The notes below the pieces were generated by a model. It did not search any database and was not told where the DNA came from. It was given only the letters and a program-made list of their open reading frames with translations. A DNA stretch of 64,000 nt. Source: Pseudomonas entomophila (lineage in GTDB: Bacteria > Pseudomonadota > Gammaproteobacteria > Pseudomonadales > Pseudomonadaceae). Made by a program: the position numbers and the translations under genes. Position 1 is the stretch's first letter; every line of letters begins with the position of its first letter. The DNA is taken from NCBI RefSeq assembly GCF_029193575.1, contig NZ_JARGCS010000022.1, positions 62,001 through 126,000 of the forward strand, read 5' to 3'. Of this stretch, positions 16,273 to 23,970 are shown in pieces.

Positions 16273-17559
16273 ATGACCATACTTGTTCAAAAGAAGGGCT
16301 CTAGCCATCTGCACTTGGCGAGCGCAAGGATACTGGAGCTGAAAGCTCCTCGCTTACTCGGTGTACTACCCCTCCTGGACGACGAACAAGGCGTCTACAC
16401 CCGGCCTCTAGCTGCACAGGTGCAGCCATTGCGCTTCGAAGTCGATGTCTGGGACGGCTACGAGGAGGATTACCGGACGCTGATAGAGAGTGGTTTCGTC
16501 AACCCCCGTGTAGTGTTCCAGGTCGTACGCGACGGCCAGCACATTGGCCTGCCGGTCATCCGCGCAATGACCGCCGACCCCGCCGAGCTGTTCCCAGTCG
16601 AACTTCAACTGCCCGCACCGTCGCCACTACGCGATCGCGAGTTCGCCATCAGCTATGACCAGTGGATCGAGGAGATCGAGAACGGCGTCAGGTCTGCTCC
16701 AAGCCAGGTGTACTACGACCGCACCGCCCCCAACGAGAACTCGCCGTTCGGTTTATCTGGGCCTTCGCTGATCGATCGTGAGCACTTGGACGCCAATGGT
16801 GGTTTCGCTCGGTTCGAGCTGCCACGCTGGCCTGACCTCCGCCTGGAGGACCGGGTACTGCTGTTCTTCCGCCGGGAGGGGGAAGCGCCTCCTGCAACTC
16901 CGCTTATCGTCGTTGACATCGATCAGGCCAACCGCGACCTGCCGATCATCCCCTTGCTGATTGCCGAATCCCTGCTGATGAAGGGGCGCTTCGAGGTCAG
17001 TTGCCAGCTGCAGGACCGGGCGGGGAATGTCAACCGAGGCTCCAACCTGCTGGATGTCACGGTCGATCTCGTAGGCGGTGAACTGCCCCCAATCGAGCGT
17101 ATCGAGCCGGACTTCGTGAGCTTCTTTGGCTGGATCAATTGCGCTTCGCTCGAACGAGCTACGCGTGAGCCCTGGCCTGACCCTGGCATCCCACGAGGTA
17201 TGCGCTTCCGTGTGCCGTTGCCCTTGGAGGGCGTGAGTGTTGGTGACCCTGTGCAGCTCATTTGGCAGATGTGCCGCGATCTACACGGTGAAGATCCGAT
17301 CTCCGACGCCTCACTTCTTCCGGCCGAGCCGCTGCGCGCGGATGGCCTTGTCGTCATGCCCTCTATCAACGAACTGATTGTCAAGGAGTTCGAGAAAGTG
17401 TTCCAACCCGGGGTCGATGCCTTCGAAGGCTCGGTCAGGGTGATCTACCGCGTTCGAACACAGGCGGGACCTTGGCGTCCCTCCAGCGTGGAGGTGATTA
17501 AGGTTTCGCTACAACAGCCAGGTGGCAGGGTTTGCAGTGGGCCTTGGATGACGACGTAG
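16273..17559 (+). CDS. Ig-like multidomain protein of unknown function (first of pair)
   Basis: 428 residues from the ATG at 16273 (GGAGGG at 16263). No signal peptide, membrane segment or known enzyme motif. The sequence is beta-rich with alternating short hydrophobic strands, and segments such as VSCQLQDRAGNVNRGSNLLDVTVD look like bacterial Ig-like modules. YYDRTAPN (148-154) followed by REHLDAN (169-175) recurs in the next gene as LDRIAP and REYMDAN, so the two are paralogues. The C-terminus GGRVCSGPWMTT also recurs there (GGLVCSGWVVN). Base composition is visibly less G+C-rich than the flanks, hinting at horizontal origin. I do not recognise a named family; surface or secreted function is conceivable but not shown. 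Confidence 0.75.
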   Translation: MTILVQKKGSSHLHLASARILELKAPRLLGVLPLLDDEQGVYTRPLAAQVQPLRFEVDVWDGYEEDYRTLIESGFVNPRVVFQVVRDGQHIGLPVIRAMTADPAELFPVELQLPAPSPLRDREFAISYDQWIEEIENGVRSAPSQVYYDRTAPNENSPFGLSGPSLIDREHLDANGGFARFELPRWPDLRLEDRVLLFFRREGEAPPATPLIVVDIDQANRDLPIIPLLIAESLLMKGRFEVSCQLQDRAGNVNRGSNLLDVTVDLVGGELPPIERIEPDFVSFFGWINCASLERATREPWPDPGIPRGMRFRVPLPLEGVSVGDPVQLIWQMCRDLHGEDPISDASLLPAEPLRADGLVVMPSINELIVKEFEKVFQPGVDAFEGSVRVIYRVRTQAGPWRPSSVEVIKVSLQQPGGRVCSGPWMTT

Positions 17560-17589
17560 AAGTAACTATCACAGTTCAGGAGATTGGTC

Positions 17590-19860
17590 ATGGGTGCATA
17601 TGAAAAAGAGGGCAAAGCTGTACCGAGCGAATTGTCCGCAGGGGAGCAGGATACTCAGGAACTCGAGTCGAAGGCCGCGTTCGAGGCGGAACGCAACAGA
17701 ATTATCGAAGCCCGCTCAGGCAAGCCAACGATCATCAGCAAGGCGGGGGCTGGAGGACTGGGCATGTTCGGCGTCGCCGACGTGTTAGCCGATGAGTTTT
17801 CCTTTGTGGGCACATTGCCCAACAACGCCGTTGTTCGTGCTAACGAATTTCCCATCACCGCTTATGTCGATGGCAACGACAACGACTATGTCTACATACA
17901 AGTGCCGCGCTGGGCGGAAAGCGGTGGAATCGATTACGAAGACTCACGTGATGAAGTGCGCTTGATGTTTGACGGGATCCCTTGGCGATACATGGGGGAG
18001 GACGGAGATCAGGAGGAGCCGGAAGAAGAGGAGCGGCGTGGCCAGCCGTTCAGCCTCCCGTATCCGATCGAGCCGAGTCAACCCTTTCCCGTAGAGATCC
18101 AGATTACGCCGAAGATGCTCGAGAGCCTGGGTGAGGGCATTCACCGACTTAGCTACATCGTCGTCAACGATCAGGCCCTGAACGAGGATTTTTCGCTACC
18201 TCAGCGTTTCACCCTTGATCGAATAGCACCCTCCAATGGTGTGACGCCAGCCGCGTTGCTCATGCCTACCGTTGCTCCACCCATTGAGAATGGCGTGCCG
18301 GTCTTCACCAGGGAATACATGGACGCCAACCCGATCATTACCTTCCCCATCCCACCGGGCTATACGATCGCTCGTGCAGGCGACGGGATCACTCTGCTCA
18401 ACGGTTTGAACGAGTCGGAAGTCTTGCCGCTAACGGTCATCTGGCCAGAAACCGAAGCCGTCAGGCCCCAGCCGCAAATCGCGGTCCCCGCTGCGGCGCT
18501 GATTGCGTTGGGCAATGGCGGTCAGCAACTGGTGTATATCCTGAGCGACCGCGTTGGCAACCCAAGTGGTAAATCGGCTGGGTTCAACTTCCGTGTACGC
18601 CTGGAGGCGGAGCCGACGAACTTGTTGAGACCTGAGATCAAGACACCGATCCTGCGGGCGGACCTGTTCCCCCTCACGAGCGTTGTGAAGATCACCATCC
18701 CGTCCTATGACAATGCGCAGCCGACCGATGAAATCGTCGTCAGTTGGGTCGACGGTAGTGGCAACGCGCGTCAGTTGCCAGCGTTTCCCTTCTCGGATGG
18801 CAGGACTACCGTGAATTGGGCATTTTTGTCTACACCCGATTCGCGGGCGCTTTATACCGCCACGGTCAACTACCAGGTCGTGCGCAACGGTCAGCCGTTT
18901 GGTCCATCGCCAGATGCTAACCCTCGGGTAGACCTGCGGATCGTGGGCCCGGTGAATCCTAACGAACCGGACCCGGTGAACCCAGCACTGACCTTGTTAA
19001 CTGTGGTCGGGGGCAGCAGCAACTCACCCAACAACTTCATCACGCCGCTGGATGCTGAGTTGAACGGCACCATCCGCTTCACGGTGTATGAAGGCGCTAG
19101 CGCGGGTCATATCGTGACCATTTTCTACGGTACGCAACAAGTCAGTACCCTGACCCTCGTCGGCGAAGTTCCTGGGGATAGCATCGAATTCCCGCTGCCT
19201 TGGGCAGTGATCGAGGCGCAAGGTAACGGCGTGGTTCTGGCCTATTACACGATTCGAGAATCTGCCACATCCGGCAACGCCCAGCAGTCGTTGAATACCC
19301 GGGTGAATGTCAGTGCCATTACCGTGCTGATGCGTAACTTCGTCTGGTTCGACTATACCCAGAGCGTGCCGAGTGCCCGACAGAATAAACGCCCAGGCAC
19401 CACTACCAACCTGACGGGCGTGATCAATTGTTCCAGTGCGCCGTGGAACGCCATCAACCTGATCCTGCGCGACTTCCGCCCCACCGACCCTGAATTGCCG
19501 GACGAGGCAGCCAACCCACCGGCTTCGGTGAGTATTCAGCCTGGTGACATCCTGACCGTGTTCTGGGAGTACCACGCCGGTTCGTCCCTGGGTGAGGTGA
19601 GTCCGCCGACGGTCCAACGTACCTTGCATGAACTGGAGGTTCCAGCGAGCTACAACGCGGCTGCCGGGGTGCGGTACCAGGTCCGTTACACCAACGATCT
19701 ATTCAACCAGACCACAAACCCGCCGGCCCCGGCGGCCGATTCAATCGTCTGCAGGTTCTCGATTCGTCGAGGGGCGAGCTCGTGGATCTCTCGGCCGTGC
19801 CTGGTCAAGTACAACACCCGCCAAGGGGGGCTGGTGTGTTCGGGTTGGGTCGTTAACTGA
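17590..19860 (+). CDS. Large Ig-like multidomain protein of unknown function (second of pair)
   Basis: 756 residues from the ATG at 17590, preceded by AGGAG; a TTG two codons earlier is less likely. The first ~45 residues are charged and probably helical, with no signal peptide, followed by a Gly-rich AGAGGLGMFG. A very acidic insert (EEPEEEERR) lies near 142-150. The rest reads as about six beta-rich Ig-like modules of ~100 residues, including LDRIAP (209-214) with REYMDAN (241-247), YILSDRVGNPSGKS and a VVGGSSNSPNNFITP-started module near 470. It ends GGLVCSGWVVN like the upstream paralogue, 30 bases away, so they form an operon. Function unknown. Confidence 0.75.
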   Translation: MGAYEKEGKAVPSELSAGEQDTQELESKAAFEAERNRIIEARSGKPTIISKAGAGGLGMFGVADVLADEFSFVGTLPNNAVVRANEFPITAYVDGNDNDYVYIQVPRWAESGGIDYEDSRDEVRLMFDGIPWRYMGEDGDQEEPEEEERRGQPFSLPYPIEPSQPFPVEIQITPKMLESLGEGIHRLSYIVVNDQALNEDFSLPQRFTLDRIAPSNGVTPAALLMPTVAPPIENGVPVFTREYMDANPIITFPIPPGYTIARAGDGITLLNGLNESEVLPLTVIWPETEAVRPQPQIAVPAAALIALGNGGQQLVYILSDRVGNPSGKSAGFNFRVRLEAEPTNLLRPEIKTPILRADLFPLTSVVKITIPSYDNAQPTDEIVVSWVDGSGNARQLPAFPFSDGRTTVNWAFLSTPDSRALYTATVNYQVVRNGQPFGPSPDANPRVDLRIVGPVNPNEPDPVNPALTLLTVVGGSSNSPNNFITPLDAELNGTIRFTVYEGASAGHIVTIFYGTQQVSTLTLVGEVPGDSIEFPLPWAVIEAQGNGVVLAYYTIRESATSGNAQQSLNTRVNVSAITVLMRNFVWFDYTQSVPSARQNKRPGTTTNLTGVINCSSAPWNAINLILRDFRPTDPELPDEAANPPASVSIQPGDILTVFWEYHAGSSLGEVSPPTVQRTLHELEVPASYNAAAGVRYQVRYTNDLFNQTTNPPAPAADSIVCRFSIRRGASSWISRPCLVKYNTRQGGLVCSGWVVN

Positions 19861-19879
19861 GGAGCCATTTGATGAAGTT

Positions 19880-19956
19880 ACAACTCATCCAGTGGGATTC
19901 TGCTGGGTGAGTTGTAGGGAAATCCCCACTAGTTGTGGAAATTTCCTACAGATCTG
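19880..19956 (+). terminator. Two hairpins between the Ig-like gene and the autotransporter
   Basis: The first hairpin pairs ACAACTCATCCAG (19880-19892) with CTGGGTGAGTTGT (19903-19915, one G-T pair). The second, near 19918-19947, pairs GGAAAT with ATTTCC and CCAC with GTGG. Neither has a T tract. They may attenuate read-through into the autotransporter. A 12-codon frame with a good ribosome-binding site (19872-19910) overlaps the first hairpin. Confidence 0.5.
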
Positions 19957-20037
19957 CTTCTCGGGGCTTCCTAAGATTGCGCCGCTTCTTTCAACGCCAC
20001 TGGGGCGAGCAAAAATCTGCTTTGAAAGGTACCCTCC

Positions 20038-22344
20038 ATGCAAGACATCCATAGCTTAAGAATTCACACTGTTTCAGGTTTCGCTTTAACCCGGTTAGCG
20101 TGTTTGCTGACCTTGGGTCTACTCAGTCCACACGTCTCAGCGGTCGTTCTGGACAACCAGACCATGACCATCACGCCAGCTGAGCCGCGCACCAATTACG
20201 TTCTGATCAATCAATCGTTGCTGACCGTCAACGGTGGGCAAACCTCCAGCATTTCGGTCAACAACTCACGGCTGAACATTCTCAGTGGCGACAGCCAAGT
20301 AACCAATGGCACAGCGATCAGCTTGGTGGACAGCCAAGCGAATATCGCCAATGCTGCGATCACCAGCACTAATGGCGTCGGTCTGTTGCTTGCGCATTCC
20401 GCAGGTGCCGGTTCGTCGGCAACCGTGCTTAACAGCCGGATTCAGGGCGGCACGGCCGCGTTGCAGGTGAACGCCGACGGTGTGCTCGACATTTCTGGTT
20501 CGCAGATGACCGCAACTGCGGCAAATGGCAACGGCATGCGGCTTCAGGGCGGCACGGCTCGAGTCACCGGGAGCAGCATCACCGGGCAAGGCGCTGGGGT
20601 GTGGATGTTGACCGAAATCGCCCGGCCGACCGTGGCTACCCTGAATCTGGATGGCAGTTCGGTCTCCAGTGTCGCGGGGCCAGGGGTCGATGTTCGTACA
20701 CGCAGCGACGCGATTATCGACCTGCGCAACCGTTCATCTATCACTTCAGGCAATGGTACGGCGGTCGTGGTGGCAGGCTTCTCCAACCTTGCACTCACGG
20801 CAGCTGACTCCGCCATCACGGGTAACGTCAGTGTGCTTTCCGGCGGGCGGGCGAGCCTCGACCTGCGACGCTCCATCTTGCAAGGGGATGTCACAGGCGA
20901 GGCCGGCAGCACGGTTTCCTTGGCCTTGGCCGACGACACGCGGATGACGGGCAACGTCAGCAACGTGCAGTCGCTGACGTTGGACAGTGGCGCTCAACTG
21001 ACCGGTTCTACCACTGCGGTCGCTCAGGCCAGCATCGGCTCGGATGCCCGCTGGACCATGATCGGCAACAGCGATGTCGGTGACCTGGCAATCAACGATG
21101 GCACTGTGGTCTTTGGGGACGGTTCCAGTTTCCATACCCTGACCGTGAACAACCTCTCGGGCACCGGTAATTTCCACATGAATGGCGATTTCGTCACCGG
21201 CCAGGCGGACCAACTGGTCGTCACCGGCAGTTCCAGTGGCAACCACGGCCTGTTGATGGCCAGCAGCGGCCAGGAAGCCAGTGTGCAGAGCCTGAGGCTG
21301 GTACAGACGGCCGACGGTGGGGCGCAGTTCCATTTGCTCAACACCGATGACAAGGTCGAAGTGGGTGCGTTCTCCTACGGTTTGAAGCAGGACGGCACCG
21401 ACTGGGTTCTGGACCGCGAAACCCGCACCGTGGCACCTATCACCCTGTCGGCCATGGCGCTGTTCAACACCCCCATCACCGTCGCCTACGGCGAGCTCAG
21501 CTCGCTGCGCAGCCGCATGGGCGAATTGCGTTACAGCGAAGGCCGCAACGCTGGCCTGTGGATGCGCGGCTATGGCAACCAGTACAACGTCAGCGGCTCG
21601 ACGTCGGGCGCGGGCTACCAGCAGAACCAGCGCGGCCTGAGCCTGGGTGCCGACCTACAGCTGGGTGAAAGCGACTGGTTGCTGGGTGTGCTGGCCGGTA
21701 GCAGCCGTTCGGACCTCAACCTGGCCAAAGGCTCCTCGGGTAGCGTCGACAGCTACTACCTGGGTGGCTATGCCACCTGGCTGGACCGCGAGACCGGCTA
21801 CTACGTCGACACCGTGGTCAAGTACAACCGCTACCAGAACAACGCCAAGGTTGGCATGAGCGACGGCAGCCGTTCCAAGGGCGACTACGACACCCACGGT
21901 GTGAGTGCGTCGGTCGAGGCGGGCAAGCACATCAAGCTCGATGACGGCTACTTCGTCGAACCCTTCGCCCAGGTAGCCACCGTCGTCGTTGCCGGCAAGG
22001 ACTACTCCTTCAGCAACGGCCTGCGCGCCGAAGGCGACACGGCCAAGTCGGTGCTCGGCAAAGTGGGCGCCACCGTCGGCAAGACCATCCCGCTGGACGG
22101 CGGCGGCATGCTCCAGCCCTACCTCAAGGCGGCCTACGCCCATGAGTTCGCCCAGCGCAACGAGGTGCGGGTCAACGACAACCGGTTCAACAACGACCTG
22201 TCCGGCTCGCGTGGCGAACTGGGCGCGGGCGTGGCCTGGCAGGTCTCCAAGCAGTTCCAGGTGCATGCCGATGTCGAGTACAGCAATGGCAAGCACATCG
22301 AGCAGCCCTATGGTGTCAACCTGGGCGTGCGCTTCGAGTTCTGA
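20038..22344 (+). CDS. Autotransporter with pertactin-like passenger (type Va secretion)
   Basis: 768 residues. An extended signal peptide (about 1-36, ending HVSA) precedes a passenger of ~450 residues rich in Asn, Gly, Ser and Thr with the repeating short strands of a right-handed beta-helix (LTVNGGQTSSISVNNSRLNI and similar). The passenger's end (LVQTADGGAQFHLLNTDDKVEVGAFSYGL) is the pertactin-type junction. The C-terminal ~265 residues form the translocator barrel (GELRYSEGRNAGLWMRGYG ... LGAGVAWQVSKQFQVHADVEYSNGK) ending in Phe. No protease triad is evident, so adhesion is the likelier role. It follows the Ig-like pair on the same strand, 177 bases downstream, and the whole trio looks accessory. 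Confidence 0.9.
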   Translation: MQDIHSLRIHTVSGFALTRLACLLTLGLLSPHVSAVVLDNQTMTITPAEPRTNYVLINQSLLTVNGGQTSSISVNNSRLNILSGDSQVTNGTAISLVDSQANIANAAITSTNGVGLLLAHSAGAGSSATVLNSRIQGGTAALQVNADGVLDISGSQMTATAANGNGMRLQGGTARVTGSSITGQGAGVWMLTEIARPTVATLNLDGSSVSSVAGPGVDVRTRSDAIIDLRNRSSITSGNGTAVVVAGFSNLALTAADSAITGNVSVLSGGRASLDLRRSILQGDVTGEAGSTVSLALADDTRMTGNVSNVQSLTLDSGAQLTGSTTAVAQASIGSDARWTMIGNSDVGDLAINDGTVVFGDGSSFHTLTVNNLSGTGNFHMNGDFVTGQADQLVVTGSSSGNHGLLMASSGQEASVQSLRLVQTADGGAQFHLLNTDDKVEVGAFSYGLKQDGTDWVLDRETRTVAPITLSAMALFNTPITVAYGELSSLRSRMGELRYSEGRNAGLWMRGYGNQYNVSGSTSGAGYQQNQRGLSLGADLQLGESDWLLGVLAGSSRSDLNLAKGSSGSVDSYYLGGYATWLDRETGYYVDTVVKYNRYQNNAKVGMSDGSRSKGDYDTHGVSASVEAGKHIKLDDGYFVEPFAQVATVVVAGKDYSFSNGLRAEGDTAKSVLGKVGATVGKTIPLDGGGMLQPYLKAAYAHEFAQRNEVRVNDNRFNNDLSGSRGELGAGVAWQVSKQFQVHADVEYSNGKHIEQPYGVNLGVRFEF

Positions 22345-22356
22345 TAGCGCGGCTGT

Positions 22357-22749
22357 TCAGCGCGGCTGAATACCCGGTGGTGTCAAGTCGGCGGCTGGCC
22401 GTGACAGTGCGTGCAACTTGCGCTCGATCACGTCCAGCCGTCGTGTGCTGATGATGTCCGGTGTCAGCCCTGTGGCCAGGAAGATCTGCGAAGGCAGGTA
22501 CTTCACTCCCCACCACTGGAATAACTGGGTCAGTTCGAAATCCTGCTGTGGGTCGGCACACGTGTCGACATTGAACTCGTAGAAATCGACCCGGGGCCAT
22601 TGCCCGGCCAGGGTTTCAAGCTGGGGGTGCAATTCCACGCAGGGCGGGCAGCTCTCCGAGCGGATCAGCAGCAGCGACGGGCGATGGTGCTCGTAGCGCT
22701 CCAGCAGCGACTTGAGCGTGAAGGGGTTATGCAGGCTGATCATCGACAT
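22357..22749 (-). CDS. Thioredoxin-like protein with CPPC motif
   Basis: 130 residues. The active-site-like CPPC lies at Cys34-Cys37 in IRSESCPPCVEL, followed by VDFYEFNVDTCAD and KYLPSQIFLATG where thioredoxins have the cis-Pro region (LPSQ). It has no signal peptide, so it is probably cytoplasmic. The extra C-terminal ~25 residues are poorly conserved in appearance. The role (disulfide exchange or protection against oxidants) is inferred. Convergent with the autotransporter with only 12 bases between the stops. Confidence 0.75.
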   Translation of the reverse strand: MSMISLHNPFTLKSLLERYEHHRPSLLLIRSESCPPCVELHPQLETLAGQWPRVDFYEFNVDTCADPQQDFELTQLFQWWGVKYLPSQIFLATGLTPDIISTRRLDVIERKLHALSRPAADLTPPGIQPR

Positions 22750-22860
22750 GGCGCTTGCCCTGGGTGCGGGTTCCCGAGCTATTCAACGCCGTGATGCGCG
22801 TTCAGGAAACTGGCAGAACTATCAGTTGACGGAGGGGAAGGGCGCTGTTCGTGGCGGCCT

Positions 22861-22928
22861 CATCGCGGGACGAGCCCACGCCTACAGGTTCACCTTCGAA
22901 CCTGTAGGCGTGGGCTCGTCCCGCGATG
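22861..22928. repeat. Perfect 31-bp inverted REP pair after the tct operon
   Basis: Arms 22861-22891 and 22898-22928 are exact reverse complements with a 6-base loop (ACCTTC). Each arm is a complete REP (GCGGGACGAGCCCACGCCTACAGG). It starts 10 bases beyond the abrB-family stop codon on the minus strand and separates the tct operon from the thioredoxin-like gene. Confidence 0.92.
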
Positions 22929-22938
22929 GCCACACCCA

Positions 22939-23970
22939 CTAATCCAGCTTGGCCCAGTACCTGAACATCGGTTCGGCCAGGAACAGCACGAACAGCAAGC
23001 GCATCACCTGCAGCGCCGTCACCAGCGGCACCGACAACTGCAGGGTCTCGGCCGTCAGGCTCATCTCGGCGATGCCGCCGGGCATCATGCCCAGGGTCAG
23101 CGAACGCAGGTCCAGGTGGGTGAGCAGGCTCAGGCCCCAGGCCGCGCCTGCGGCCACCAGCATGCACAGCGCGGTCGCCACCAGGGTGCGCCCCAGGAAC
23201 GACGGTGCACGGCGGAAGAAGGCTCGATTGAAGTGGCAGGCCAGGCCGCTGCCGATCAGCCACTGGCCGAGCTGGCTGGCACCATTGGGCAGGGCGATCT
23301 GCAGGTCGCCCGCCAGGCACACGCTGGCGGCCACCACCAGCGGCCCGAACAGCCAGGGGTTGGGCTGGCGCAAACGCTGCCAGAGCAACGAGGCCAACAC
23401 ACCCAGTGGCGCGATCAGCGCCAGCCAGCCCCAACTGACACTGCCAGCAGCATGGTTCAGCGCTGCGCCATCACCGAGCAACAGCTTGAACAGCGCCGGC
23501 ACGCACAACACCACCGCCAGCACCCGCAAGCTCTGGGCCGCAGCCACCTGGCTGAGCACCGCGCCGTTGCGCGCGCCCAGGTTGACCATCTCCCCCGACC
23601 CGCCCGGCATGCTGGCGAAGAACGCCGTGGCCCGGTCTTCCCCGGTGCGCCGCAGCAGCCACACGCCGATCACGCTGGAAGCCGTGGTCACCAGCGCGCC
23701 GAAGAAGATCAAACCGAAGTGGCTGGCGACCTGCTCGATCACCTCGGGGGTGAAGTGCAGGCCAATGCCGATGCCAATGATCCATTGGCCGCATTTGCGG
23801 CCATTGGGGATTTCCGTCAACTGCCAGGGCGTCAGGCAGCGCACCAGCATGATCGCCAGCAACGAGCCGACCATCCAGGGCAAAGGCCAGCCGACCTGGC
23901 TGGCGAGAAACCCGCCCGCCAGCCCGACCAGCCCGGTCATCCAGAACAGTGGCAACGACCGATCAGGCAT
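22939..23970 (-). CDS. AbrB-family (membrane duplication) transporter-like protein
   Basis: 343 residues, about ten hydrophobic segments arranged as two similar halves. The repeated motif GWPLPWMVGSLLA...GQWIIGIGIGLHF and SQLGQWLIGSGLACHF, plus SMPGGSGEMVNL and MMPGGIAEMSLT, are the hallmark of the AbrB duplication family, often mis-annotated as ammonia monooxygenase. It overlaps tctA by 8 bases at the end of the tricarboxylate-uptake operon, so it may help in uptake or efflux of a carboxylate. Its transported molecule is not known. Confidence 0.85.
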   Translation of the reverse strand: MPDRSLPLFWMTGLVGLAGGFLASQVGWPLPWMVGSLLAIMLVRCLTPWQLTEIPNGRKCGQWIIGIGIGLHFTPEVIEQVASHFGLIFFGALVTTASSVIGVWLLRRTGEDRATAFFASMPGGSGEMVNLGARNGAVLSQVAAAQSLRVLAVVLCVPALFKLLLGDGAALNHAAGSVSWGWLALIAPLGVLASLLWQRLRQPNPWLFGPLVVAASVCLAGDLQIALPNGASQLGQWLIGSGLACHFNRAFFRRAPSFLGRTLVATALCMLVAAGAAWGLSLLTHLDLRSLTLGMMPGGIAEMSLTAETLQLSVPLVTALQVMRLLFVLFLAEPMFRYWAKLD

